Shown here in pieces: positions 45,125 to 53,858 of a stretch of DNA of 64,000 bases. The stretch spans positions 1 to 64,000 of the forward strand of contig NZ_NTGE01000096.1 of assembly GCF_002291145.1 (NCBI RefSeq). The letters are read 5' to 3'. The first letter of the stretch is position 1, and each line of letters starts with the position of its first letter. Origin of the DNA: Streptomyces sp. SA15. GTDB taxonomy: Bacteria; Actinomycetota; Actinomycetes; Streptomycetales; Streptomycetaceae. The notes beneath the pieces were generated by a model. It was given only the letters and a program-made list of their open reading frames with translations. It was not told where the DNA came from and searched no databases. Both the position numbers and the translations under genes were made by a program.

Positions 45125-46143
45125 CCGCCCTGCAGCTGGCCATCGGCGCCCTGACGCTGCTGACCAACGCGTTCTTCGTCGGCGCCGAGTTCGCCCTGGT
45201 CTCCGTCCGCCGCAGCCAGATCGAACCCCGCGCCCAGGCGGGTGACCGGCGGGCGAAGATGACGCTGTGGGCGCTGGAGCACCTCTCCGCGATGATGGCC
45301 ACCGCCCAGCTCGGCATCACCGTCTCCTCCCTGGTGCTCGGCGCGGTCGCCGAACCGGCCGTCGCCCACCTGCTCGAACCCGCCTTCGAGGCGGTGCACA
45401 CCCCCCACGGCCTGGTGCATCCGGTCGCCTTCGTCATCGCGCTGACGCTCGCCACATATCTGCACATGCTGATCGGCGAGATGGTGCCCAAGAACATCGC
45501 GCTCGCCGCCCCCGTGCCCAGCGCCCTGCTGCTCGGCCCGCCGCTGGTGGCGCTCACCCGGGCGATGCGGCCGTTCGTGTTCGGGATCAACGCCTTCGCC
45601 AACGCCCTGCTGAAGCTGCTGCGCGTCGAGCCGAAGGACGAGGTCGAGTCGGTCTTCACCGACGACCAGCTGGCCCGCATGGTGGTGGACTCCAGCGAGG
45701 CCGGACTGCTCAGCCCGGCCGACGGCGAGCGTCTGCGGGACGCGCTGGAGCTGGGCGCCCGCCCGGTCGGGGAGATCCTGGTTCCGGCGCAGCGGATGCG
45801 CACCGTCGACCACACCATCACCCCGGCGCGGCTGGAGCGGGTGGCCGCCGAGGCCGGATACTCCCGCTTCCCGGTCACCGGCCCCGACGGCGCCCTCCTG
45901 GGCTACCTGCACATCAAGGACACCCTCGGACTCACCGACCGCGACCGGCCCTTCCCGCGCACAGCCCTGCACCCGGTCACGCGGGTCCATATCGACACCC
46001 CGCTGGACGACGCCCTCACCACCCTGCGCGCCGAGCGGAGCCATCTCGCTGGGGTCCTCGGGGAGCACGGAAAGGTGATCGGGTTCGTGACGATGGAGGA
46101 CGTGCTGTCCGAGCTGGTGGGACCGGCGCCAGGCAGGGCGTGA
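45121..46143 (+). CDS. CNNM/CBS membrane protein, short form 1
   Basis: The 340-residue protein has the CNNM domain (FFVGAEFALVSVRRSQIEPRA, TAQLGITVSSLVLGAVAEP, IGEMVPKNIAL) and paired CBS domains ending in HGKVIGFVTMEDVLSELVG. It lacks the CorC_HlyC domain of its upstream partner. Translational coupling through ATGA suggests the long and short proteins form a heteromer. Confidence 0.9.
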   Translation: MTALQLAIGALTLLTNAFFVGAEFALVSVRRSQIEPRAQAGDRRAKMTLWALEHLSAMMATAQLGITVSSLVLGAVAEPAVAHLLEPAFEAVHTPHGLVHPVAFVIALTLATYLHMLIGEMVPKNIALAAPVPSALLLGPPLVALTRAMRPFVFGINAFANALLKLLRVEPKDEVESVFTDDQLARMVVDSSEAGLLSPADGERLRDALELGARPVGEILVPAQRMRTVDHTITPARLERVAAEAGYSRFPVTGPDGALLGYLHIKDTLGLTDRDRPFPRTALHPVTRVHIDTPLDDALTTLRAERSHLAGVLGEHGKVIGFVTMEDVLSELVGPAPGRA

Positions 46144-46337
46144 GCGGCCTCTCGCCTCGTCACCGGCCCAGCCTAGCTGCGCCCGGGAACACGGATGTCG
46201 TCAGAATCGTTGCCAAGGTGAACATTCCAGTGAAGGAGCACCAACTTGTCCGCCAGATCGACGGACTCTCCGGGGCACAGTCCCCGACCATCCCGCCAGG
46301 TCATTCCTGAGCACGGCATGCGGCGGGGTGGTGTTGG

Positions 46338-47669
46338 ATGAGTGCCGCACTCGGCCTGCTGGCCGTCCTGGTGCTGACCCTGGGCACCGGCTACTTCGTC
46401 GCCCAGGAGTTCGCTTACGTCTCCGCCGACCGGCTCGCCCTCGCCCGTGAGGCCGAAGCCGGTGACCGGAAGGCCGCCCGCGCCCTCAAGGTGCTGGAGC
46501 GGCTGTCGTTCATGCTGTCGGGCGCCCAGCTCGGCATCACCGTGACCGGCCTGGTCGTCGGATTCATCGCCGAGCCGTCCGTGTCCGCGCTGCTCAGGCC
46601 CGCGCTGTCCGGCCTCGGTATCCCCGGGGGCGCCGTCACCGGCATCTCCGTCGTGCTCGCTTTCGTGCTGGCCACGGTGGTGCAGATGGTGATCGGCGAG
46701 CTGGCCCCCAAGAACCTCGCCATCGCCGTGCCCGAACGGCTGGCGAAGTCCCTGGCCGCATCCACCGTGGTGTACCTGAGGGTCGTCGGACCCGTCGTGC
46801 ACATCTTCGACGGCGCGGCGAACAGACTGCTGCGCAAGGCCGGCATCGAGCCCGTGGAGGAGCTGCACCACGGCGCCACCCTCGAGGAACTGGGCCATCT
46901 GATCGGCGAGTCCCACGCGCAGGGACAGCTGCCCAAGGACACCGCCGCGCTGCTCGACCACGCCCTGGAGTTCTCCGAGCGGACGCTGGACGAGGTGATG
47001 GTGCCGCGTGCCGACGCCGTCTTCGTCCGCAAGGACGCCACCGCGGTCGAAGCCATCGACCTCATCGGCAAGCACGGCCACTCCAACTACCCCGTACTCG
47101 GCGATCACCCGGACGACATCGCGGGTGTGCTCGGCGTGCGCGAGTTGATGGCGCTGCCCGCCGACCGGCTCGTGGGGACGACGGCGGGCGCGGTGGCCCG
47201 TCGGCCGCTACTGCTGCCCGACACCCTGCCGCTGCCGGACGCGGTGGAACAGATGCGTGAGCGGGACGACGAGTTCGCCGTGGTCCTGGACGAGCACGGC
47301 GGCGTGGCCGGCATCGTCACCTACGAAGACATCGCCGAGGAACTGGTGGGCGACATCGCCGACGAGTCCGACACCGTCACCGAGACTGCGGTCGCGGACG
47401 GGGAGGGCTGGCTGGTGGACGCCGGGCGCCGTCTGGACGAGGTGGCCGAGGCCACCGGCATCGAGCTGCCCGAGGAGGAGGACTACGACACCGTGGCCGG
47501 CCTGATCGTCGACCAGCTGGGTCGCTTCCCGGCCATCGGCGACCGCCTCACCGTCGATCTGCCGGACGGCGGCCGCGCGGTGATCGACGTGCGCACCCTG
47601 GACCGGCACGTACCGGAGCGGGTTCGGATCCAGCGGCTGGTGGCCGAGATGGCGGAGGAGTCGGCATGA
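46338..47669 (+). CDS. CNNM/CBS/CorC-domain membrane protein, long form 2
   Basis: This 443-residue paralogue of the protein at 43787 has CNNM blocks (YFVAQEFAYVSADRLALARE, GAQLGITVTGLVVGFIAEPSV, IGELAPKNLAI). CBS domains (DEVMVPRADAVFV, DEHGGVAGIVTYEDIAEELVGD) and a CorC_HlyC end follow. AEF in the first helix is replaced by QEF. A 194-bp gap separates it from the first pair and shows no BlaI-like site. Its stop overlaps the next gene. Confidence 0.9.
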   Translation: MSAALGLLAVLVLTLGTGYFVAQEFAYVSADRLALAREAEAGDRKAARALKVLERLSFMLSGAQLGITVTGLVVGFIAEPSVSALLRPALSGLGIPGGAVTGISVVLAFVLATVVQMVIGELAPKNLAIAVPERLAKSLAASTVVYLRVVGPVVHIFDGAANRLLRKAGIEPVEELHHGATLEELGHLIGESHAQGQLPKDTAALLDHALEFSERTLDEVMVPRADAVFVRKDATAVEAIDLIGKHGHSNYPVLGDHPDDIAGVLGVRELMALPADRLVGTTAGAVARRPLLLPDTLPLPDAVEQMRERDDEFAVVLDEHGGVAGIVTYEDIAEELVGDIADESDTVTETAVADGEGWLVDAGRRLDEVAEATGIELPEEEDYDTVAGLIVDQLGRFPAIGDRLTVDLPDGGRAVIDVRTLDRHVPERVRIQRLVAEMAEESA

Positions 47670-48685
47670 GTTTCCCGATGGCGCTCTTCGTCACGGTGCT
47701 GCTGCTGATCGGCAGCGGGTTTTTCGTCGCCGCCGAGTTCGCGCTCGTCGCCGCCAAACGGCACCGCATGGAGAAAGCCGCGGCCGAGGGCGCGCGCGGC
47801 GCCAAGGCGGCTCTGGCCGGCATGCGGGAGCTGTCGCTGATGCTGGCCGGCGCGCAGCTGGGCATCACCGTGTGCACGCTGGGGCTGGGCTCGGTGTCCA
47901 AGCCCGCGATCTCCCACGAACTCGACCCGCTGCTGCACAAGCTGGGTCTGCCCAGCACCCTCAGCTACGGCGTCGCGTTCGCCCTGGCCATGGTCGTGGT
48001 GGTCTTCCTGCACATGGTGATCGGCGAGATGGCGCCCAAGTCCTGGGCCATCGCCCATCCCGAGCGCTCGGCGATGCTGCTCTCCCCGCCCTTCCGGGGC
48101 GTGGTCAAGGCCGTACGCCCGCTGATCTGGGCGCTCAACAAGATGAGCAACGGCCTGGTACGTCTCTGTCGGGTCACCCCGCGCGACGAGCTGACCTCGG
48201 TCAACAACCGGGAGCAGCTCACGCACCTGGTGGAGGAGTCAGAGCGGCTCGGCCTGATCAGCGAGACGGACTCGGACCTGCTGACGCGTTCCCTCACCGA
48301 ACCCGAGACCCCGGTACGGGACCTTCTGGTCCCGGCCACCGAGATCACCTCGGTGGCCGCCGACGCGGACGCCGACGAGATCCTGCGCCTGTCCGTCGGC
48401 AACGACCGCACCCGGCTCCTGGTCCGCGAGCACGGCACCGTCCTCGGCTCGGTGCACGCACGTGACGCCCTGGTCGCCCGCGCCCAGGGACGGGCCACCA
48501 GCGCCCGTGCTCTGGCCCGCCCGGTGCCCGAGCTGACCGGGGACGCCACGGTCGCTGACGCGATCGACCTGCTGCGCCGCCGCCGGGCCTCGCTCGCCGT
48601 CGTCCGCGACGACTCCGGCCGGCTCACCGGCATGGTGAGCCTGGACGACCTGCTGGCCCGCTTCTTGCAGCCACAGACGGCATAA
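47666..48685 (+). CDS. CNNM/CBS membrane protein, short form 2
   Basis: The 339-residue protein mirrors the short form at 45121: CNNM domain (FFVAAEFALVAAKRHRMEKA, GAQLGITVCTLGLGSVSKP, IGEMAPKSWAI) and a CBS pair, no CorC_HlyC. It starts by ATGA overlap with the long form. The long-short gene order repeated twice points to tandem duplication of an ancestral pair. A strong terminator follows. Confidence 0.9.
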   Translation: MSFPMALFVTVLLLIGSGFFVAAEFALVAAKRHRMEKAAAEGARGAKAALAGMRELSLMLAGAQLGITVCTLGLGSVSKPAISHELDPLLHKLGLPSTLSYGVAFALAMVVVVFLHMVIGEMAPKSWAIAHPERSAMLLSPPFRGVVKAVRPLIWALNKMSNGLVRLCRVTPRDELTSVNNREQLTHLVEESERLGLISETDSDLLTRSLTEPETPVRDLLVPATEITSVAADADADEILRLSVGNDRTRLLVREHGTVLGSVHARDALVARAQGRATSARALARPVPELTGDATVADAIDLLRRRRASLAVVRDDSGRLTGMVSLDDLLARFLQPQTA

Positions 48686-48700
48686 CGGCAGCCACTGACC

Positions 48701-48728
48701 CGAGCGCCCCGGCTTCCCGGGGCGCTCG
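48701..48728 (+). terminator. Terminator after the CNNM genes
   Basis: CGAGCGCCCCGG (48701-48712) pairs perfectly with CCGGGGCGCTCG (48717-48728) around CTTC, 16 bp after the last stop codon. Confidence 0.85.
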
Positions 48729-48840
48729 CTTGCAGGGTCAGCCGACCTCTCGCCAGCCTGGGTGACCCGGCACGTCGGCTCCAAGCAGGGCCTGCGCGCG
48801 GCAGTCGACGAGTACGTGCTGGACGATGTTCGCTGCCCTA
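48726..48840 (+). pseudogene. TetR-family regulator fragment
   Basis: One frame reads LSPAWVTRHVGSKQGLRAAVDEYVLDD, which matches the end of the TetR helix-turn-helix and the start of the ligand domain. There is no start, and the frame ends soon after. It lies between the terminator and a decayed dehydrogenase gene on the other strand, as expected if a divergent regulator-enzyme pair was broken. Confidence 0.5.
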
Positions 48841-48895
48841 GTGCCGGCGGGCTTCCTGTTCGCGTCTGGGCTGCGCAGGCTGCCCCAAGCCTCGC

Positions 48896-49537
48896 GTTGT
48901 CGACGATGACGTCGTAGCGGTGTGGGCTGTCGGTGATGTCCTCGCGCGTGTAGTCGATGACGTGGGTGGCGCCGAGGGACCGGACGAGGGCCGCGCCGGC
49001 GGGGCCGCAGACGCCGGTGACCTCGGCGCCGTACATCGTGGCGAGCTGGACGGCGTACGTTCCCACGCCGCCGGACGCGCCGATGACGAGGACCCGTTGA
49101 CCGGGCTGGGGGCGGGACTTGCCGCTGAGGGCCTGGAGGGCGGTCATGCCGGAGACGGGGAGGGCGGCGGCCTGCTCGAATGTGAGGGTGGCGGGCTTGA
49201 GCACGATCTTGTCGGCCTTGGCACGCGCATACTCGGCGAAGGCCCCCTCTCAGTTGCCGAACACCTCGTCCCCCGGCTTGAAGTCGGTCACCTTCGCCCC
49301 GACCGCCTCGATGCGCCCGGCCCCGTCCCAGCCGCGGACGGGGTTCTTGGGCTTACGAAGTCCGAGCGCGACCCGGGCCACGTACGGCCGCCCGGTCATC
49401 AGGTGCCACACTTCGGGCCCCACCCCCGCGGCACGCATCTCGACGAGCACCTCGTCGTCGCGGGGTACGGGCCGCTCGATGTCACGCAGTTCCAGCAGAT
49501 CCTCCGACCCGTATGCATCCTGAACGATCGCCTTCAT
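48896..49537 (-). pseudogene. Zinc-type alcohol dehydrogenase/quinone oxidoreductase, truncated and with a nonsense codon
   Basis: From ATG 49537 the frame reads as a medium-chain reductase (MKAIVQDAYGSEDLLELRD, GWDGAGRIEAVGAKVTDFKPGDEVFGN). It meets TGA at 49252-49250, where relatives have a Cys codon, then continues in the same frame (EGAFAEYARAKADKIV, VLVIGASGGVGTYAVQLA, HVIDYTREDI). Homology stops after DVIVDN near 48897, so the last third is missing. Both defects mark a pseudogene. Confidence 0.8.
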
Positions 49538-49935
49538 GACATGGCCCCCTTTTTTCGACCCCCTACACCGAATGTCCCGGTTGCGCTGAGCGTCTTGGTC
49601 GCGTCGAGCGTGTTCCGAGCATCCCGGCGGCTCGAACGCCTGACCAGCTTCCTGAGTACGGTCTTGGGGCCGGGCACGATGAGTTTCCCTACGGCGGACG
49701 CCCTACTGCCAGATTGCTGCCGCGGCGATGCCGACACCAACCTAGCCAGCACCTCGATATCGTGAACCTGGCGAAACGAAGCCGATGCCCCACCGCCGCA
49801 TCCTTCTGCTCCACCCAGGCCGTGAGCCCCCGCTCCACGGGACGGCGCGTACGCAGCCCACCGCGATGACAGCCGGTCACACCGTCCGCTGCCGCCGCGG
49901 CTCAGCATGCGGAACTTGACAGGGAAGTCGTCTTC
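49538..49935. other. Gap with no supported gene
   Basis: About 400 bp lie between the dehydrogenase pseudogene and the first recognisable integrase codons. Short frames occur, but none has a convincing start or product. It probably includes the lost 5' part of the integrase gene. Confidence 0.5.
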
Positions 49936-50857
49936 CGTCCGCCGCTTCTGAAAGATCCCATCACCGGGAAACGAGAGCGCACCGATCGCTACGGAAAAGG
50001 TAAGAGATACCGGGTAGCCGGGATCCCCGGAGTCCGGGACAGGTCCTTCGACACGCTGGAGGATGCGAAGGCGTGGCTCCGGCGATCCAGTACCGACCAG
50101 GAGCCTGGGGAGTTTGTCGATCCACGTGACGGCTCCATCACGCTCGCTGAATACGTCGAGCAGTACTGGATGCCGGGTGTGCGTGGTGCAGCCAAGTTGG
50201 GGCTTGGGTGTGGTCTGCGCCAAGGAGAAGTTTTCGGGCTCGGCCTGGAGGACATCGACTACGGGCGCGGAGTCCTTCACATCTGGCGGCAGGTGCAGAT
50301 ACTCAATAGCCGCAAGTACTTCACGCTTCCAAAGGGCTGGGAGAACACGCGTCGTAGACATGCCGCGCTCCGTGGCTGACGAGCTGGTGAAGCACGCCAG
50401 GTCCTACCCGGGTAACAAGGTCGAGTTTCCATGGGGCGGTCCCGAGCCTGACAGGGAGCGGAAGAAGTTCGGCCTCGTGCTGACGACGAAGTACGGGAAC
50501 GCGATCGCGGCCAACACCTGGAACACCGAGATCTGGAAGCCTGCGCTGGCCAGGGCGGCGTGATCCCACCACGCGTCAAGGGGGGCGAAACCTTGGCAGT
50601 GGCAAGCGGCACCGAAGGACGGGTTCCATGTGCTCAGGCACACGTATGCATCCCTCGTCCTCGAGGCAGGCGAGTCGGTCGTAACCCTCACCAAGTGGCT
50701 GGGGCATTCATCGCCGACCATCACCCTCGACCACTACGCCCACTTCATGCCGGAGGCGGGGAAGAAGGGGCGCAGGGCGATCGATAGCCTGCTGGGGGAG
50801 GTCGCGGAGGGGAATTCCAGCCCGAACTCCAAAGATTCTCCCCAGGACCGATCCTGA
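49936..50857 (+). pseudogene. Decayed tyrosine-recombinase integrase
   Basis: Pieces of a phage/AICE-type integrase are recognisable. An arm-binding start (DPITGKRERTDRYGKGKRYRV, then RSFDTLEDAKAWL) leads to SITLAEYVEQYW, after which the core-binding region seems deleted. The catalytic Arg follows in GCGLRQGEVFGL. A frame change near 50350 leads to VVDMPRSVADEL, a stop at 50561 interrupts, and the end holds HVLRHTY, WLGHSSPTITLDHYAHF and the stop at 50857. All catalytic positions (R, HxxR, H, Y) can be traced, but at least three lesions inactivate it. It ends 39 bp before the 54-bp repeat at ggt. Confidence 0.85.
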
Positions 50858-50895
50858 GCGCCGAGTGGACTGGCCGAGGCGCGGAAACAGCGAGG

Positions 50896-50949
50896 TGAGA
50901 GGCCGAATGTTCACCACCCGCCCCACCCTCCAGGGCACCTTCGGCATGG
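50896..50949 (+). repeat. Right copy of the 54-bp direct repeat (candidate attR) at the ggt start
   Basis: This is the intact copy of the repeat at 31716-31769 and covers the ribosome site and first 14 codons of ggt. Its adjacency to an integrase remnant suggests integration into the 5' end of ggt with the gene restored by the element's end. Confidence 0.75.
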
Positions 50950-52718
50950 TGTCCTCCACGCACTGGCTGGCCTCGCAGTCGGCGATGGCTGTGCTGGAGG
51001 GGGGTGGGAACGCGTACGACGCGGCCGTGGCGGGGGCGTTCGTGCTGCATGTCGTCGAGCCGCATCTCAACGGGCCCGCCGGTGAGGTGCCGATCCTGCT
51101 CGCCCCGGCGGGCGGTGAGGTGCGGGTGCTGTGCGGGCAGGGTGTCGCACCGGGCGGGGCGACGGTCGCGCACTACAGGGGACTCGGTTTGGATCTCGTA
51201 CCCGGTACGGGGCCCCTCGCCGCCGCCGTGCCCGGCGCGTTCGACGCCTGGATGCTGCTGCTGCGGGACCACGGCACCAAGTCCCTCGCCGAGGTCCTGG
51301 GGTACGCCATCGGCTACGCCGAACACGGGCACGCGCCCGTGGAGAACGTCGGCGCGACCGTCGAGACCGTACGGGAGCTGTTCGAGACGGAGTGGACCTC
51401 GTCGGCTCAGGTGTACCTGCCGGGCGGGAAGGCTCCCCGGCCCGGCGCGCTGTTGCGCAACCCCGCTCTCGCCGCCACCTGGACGCGGCTGCTCGCCGAG
51501 GTCGCGGGCGCGGGGGACCGGGAGGCGCAGATCGAGGCCGCGCGGGAGGTGTGGCGCACCGGGTTCATCGCCGAGGCACTCGTACGGCAGGCGCGGCGGC
51601 CCACCATGGACACCAGCGGCGAACGGCACACCGGCACGCTGACGGCCGCCGACCTCGCCGGCTGGTCCGCGACGTACGAGGCGCCGGCGACGTACGACTG
51701 GAACGGCTGGACCGTGTGCAAGGCCGGGCCCTGGAGCCAGGGCCCGGTGCTCCTCCAGCAGCTCGCGCTGCTCCCGCCCGAACTGCCCCGCTACGGGTCC
51801 GCCGAGTACGTCCACCTGCTGATCGAGGGCTGCAAGCTGGCCATGGCCGACCGGGAGGCCTGGTACGGGGACGCGGCCGAGGTGCCGCTCGGCGAGCTGC
51901 TGTCGGAGGAGTACAACGCGGCCCGGCGGGGGCTCGTCGACGACAAGGCCTCGTACGAGCTGCGGCCCGGGAACCCCGGCGGGCGCACGCCGCGGCTGCC
52001 CACCGTTGCCCAGCACGCCCCGTCGCCCCTGCCGGGTGCCGGTGAGCCCACCGTCGCCAAGTACCCGACGTCCCCCGTGCCGGGCGAGCCCGGCGTCGCC
52101 GCCGACGGCCGTACCCGGGGCGACACCTGCCACCTCGACGTCGTCGACCGCTGGGGCAACATGGTCGCCGCCACCCCCAGCGGCGGCTGGCTGCAGTCCA
52201 ACCCCGTCGTGCCCGAACTGGGCTTCCCGCTCGGTACCCGCCTGCAGATGACCTGGCTGGAGGAGGGCCTGCCGAACACCCTCACCCCGGGCCGGCGCCC
52301 CCGCACCACCCTCACGCCCTCCATCGCGCTGCGTGACGGCGTGCCGGTGATGGCGTTCGGCACGCCCGGCGGGGACCAGCAGGACCAGTGGCAGCTGCAC
52401 TTCTTCCTCGCCGTCGCCCTGCGCTCCCCGGTGCGCGGCGGGCTCGACCTCCAGGGCGCGATCGACGCCCCGAACTGGCACAACGACAGCTTCCCGGGCT
52501 CCTTCTACCCGCGCGGCATGCGACCGGGCAGCGTCACCGTGGAGGCCCGCACGGACGCGGGCGTCGTCGAGGAGCTGCGGCGACGCGGTCACGACGTCAC
52601 CGTCGGTGACCCCTGGTCGGAGGGGCGGCTGTGCGCGGTCGCACGGGACCCGGAGACGGGAATCCTGTCGGCGGCCGCGAATCCACGGGGCATGCAGGGG
52701 TACGCGGTGGGCCGCTGA
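50907..52718 (+). CDS. ggt: Gamma-glutamyltransferase family protein
   Basis: The 603-residue protein matches the family length. It has NAYDAAVAGAFVLHVVEPHLNG near the N-terminus and the autoprocessing nucleophile Thr407 in GDTCHLDVVD. SGGWLQSNPVVPELGFPLGTR and GTPGGDQQDQ in the small subunit follow. It would cleave or transfer gamma-glutamyl groups, or act as a related N-terminal nucleophile acylase. No signal peptide is visible. ATG 50907 is supported by GGTGAGAG. Its 5' end is duplicated at 31716. Confidence 0.9.
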   Translation: MFTTRPTLQGTFGMVSSTHWLASQSAMAVLEGGGNAYDAAVAGAFVLHVVEPHLNGPAGEVPILLAPAGGEVRVLCGQGVAPGGATVAHYRGLGLDLVPGTGPLAAAVPGAFDAWMLLLRDHGTKSLAEVLGYAIGYAEHGHAPVENVGATVETVRELFETEWTSSAQVYLPGGKAPRPGALLRNPALAATWTRLLAEVAGAGDREAQIEAAREVWRTGFIAEALVRQARRPTMDTSGERHTGTLTAADLAGWSATYEAPATYDWNGWTVCKAGPWSQGPVLLQQLALLPPELPRYGSAEYVHLLIEGCKLAMADREAWYGDAAEVPLGELLSEEYNAARRGLVDDKASYELRPGNPGGRTPRLPTVAQHAPSPLPGAGEPTVAKYPTSPVPGEPGVAADGRTRGDTCHLDVVDRWGNMVAATPSGGWLQSNPVVPELGFPLGTRLQMTWLEEGLPNTLTPGRRPRTTLTPSIALRDGVPVMAFGTPGGDQQDQWQLHFFLAVALRSPVRGGLDLQGAIDAPNWHNDSFPGSFYPRGMRPGSVTVEARTDAGVVEELRRRGHDVTVGDPWSEGRLCAVARDPETGILSAAANPRGMQGYAVGR

Positions 52719-52722
52719 CCTA

Positions 52723-52787
52723 GCCGACAGCCGACAGCCGACAGCTGACCGTCGACACCCGACCGTCGACGCCGACAGCCGACAGCC
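52723..52787. repeat. Degenerate 7-bp tandem repeat after ggt
   Basis: The unit GCCGACA is repeated about nine times with variants (GCTGACC, GTCGACA, CCCGACC) starting five bases after the ggt stop. It is a minisatellite-like spacer and probably varies between strains. Confidence 0.75.
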
Positions 52788-52894
52788 GGCCCCAGCCACC
52801 GACCCCGGATCCCAGGCCCCGGTATTCATGGCGATTCCACCCCTTGTACCCCAGCCCGGTAGGGATTGTCAGTGGCGCGTGCTCTCATGGAGCC

Positions 52895-53737
52895 ATGATC
52901 GAAGACACGGAAACCATCGACGAGTTTCTCGCCCGGCACGCGGCCGACGTGGAGGAAGCGGTGCGCAAGGCGGCCGCGGCCGAGATCATGCCGCGCTTCC
53001 GCCGGCTCGCCGCGCACGAGGTCGACGAGAAGAGCGGCCCGCACGACCTGGTGACGGACGCCGACCGCAGGGCGGAGCAGTACCTCACCGAGGCGCTCGG
53101 CGCCCTCCTGCCCGGCTCCGTCGTGGTCGGCGAGGAGGCGGTGCACGCCAACCCGACGACCTATGAGGCGATACAGGACGGCGCCCCGGTCTGGATCGTC
53201 GATCCCGTGGACGGGACACGGCAGTTCGTGCATGGCGACCCGGGCTTCTGCACGCTGGTCGCGCTCGCGCAGGGCGGAACCCTGCTCGCCTCGTGGACGT
53301 ACATGCCCGTGCCCGACCGGATGGCCACGGCCGTGCGCGGCGGGGGCGCCTTCCTCGACGGCGAGCGGCTGTTCGCCGGAGTCCCGGAGCCCGGCCGTGA
53401 CCTGCGCGTGGCCACGTCCCACCCGGACTACACGACCGAGGAAGAGAAGCGGGCCCTGCTCGGCCTGTGGACCGAGGGCGTGGCACCGCGCGCCTGCGGT
53501 TCGGCAGGACTGGAGTATCTCGCCGTCGCCCGGGGCGAGTCGGACGCCACCGCGTTCTCGTGGGAAGCCGCCTGGGATCACGCCGCGGGCCTGCTCCTGG
53601 TCGAGGAGGCGGGCGGCACCCACCTGACCCGCGCGGGCGAGCCGTTCCGGATCACGGGGCACAACGTCCTGCCGTTCACCGCCGCCCGGGACGCGGCCAC
53701 GGCCCGCCGGGTGGTGGGGCTGCTGGGAGGGGCGTGA
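52895..53737 (+). CDS. Inositol monophosphatase-family phosphatase
   Basis: This 280-residue protein starts at ATG 52895 and has the metal-binding motifs of the family: VVGEEAVHAN (Glu), IVDPVDGTRQFVHG (DPxDGT) and WEAAWDHAAGLLLVEEAGG (WDxAAG). Members include histidinol-phosphatase, inositol-1-phosphatase and CysQ; which one applies is not clear. It stands alone between a repeat spacer and the FAD enzyme. Confidence 0.88.
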   Translation: MIEDTETIDEFLARHAADVEEAVRKAAAAEIMPRFRRLAAHEVDEKSGPHDLVTDADRRAEQYLTEALGALLPGSVVVGEEAVHANPTTYEAIQDGAPVWIVDPVDGTRQFVHGDPGFCTLVALAQGGTLLASWTYMPVPDRMATAVRGGGAFLDGERLFAGVPEPGRDLRVATSHPDYTTEEEKRALLGLWTEGVAPRACGSAGLEYLAVARGESDATAFSWEAAWDHAAGLLLVEEAGGTHLTRAGEPFRITGHNVLPFTAARDAATARRVVGLLGGA

Positions 53738-53858
53738 CCGAGTGCGATGGGGGCTGCTCAGAGCGTCGTAACCCGGGGTACTGCCCCGTGGGCTGAGGCT
53801 GTCAGTCCTCCGTCATATCCTGACCTCACTGGCCATCGGCTGACGAAGGGGTCCGAAG

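Noticed and set aside
46217..46310. A 30-codon frame (starting GTG, reading MNIPVKEHQLVRQIDG) between the two CNNM gene pairs
   Set aside because: No ribosome site, no homologue I recognise, and it ends just before the next gene; it may be leader sequence.
48239..49204. Long minus-strand frame through the CNNM short form 2 and the dehydrogenase remnant
   Set aside because: Only the first third resembles a protein (the dehydrogenase pseudogene); the rest is antisense to a clear CNNM gene.
49534..50361. 275-codon minus-strand frame opposite the integrase
   Set aside because: It is antisense to identifiable integrase blocks and has no motif of its own.
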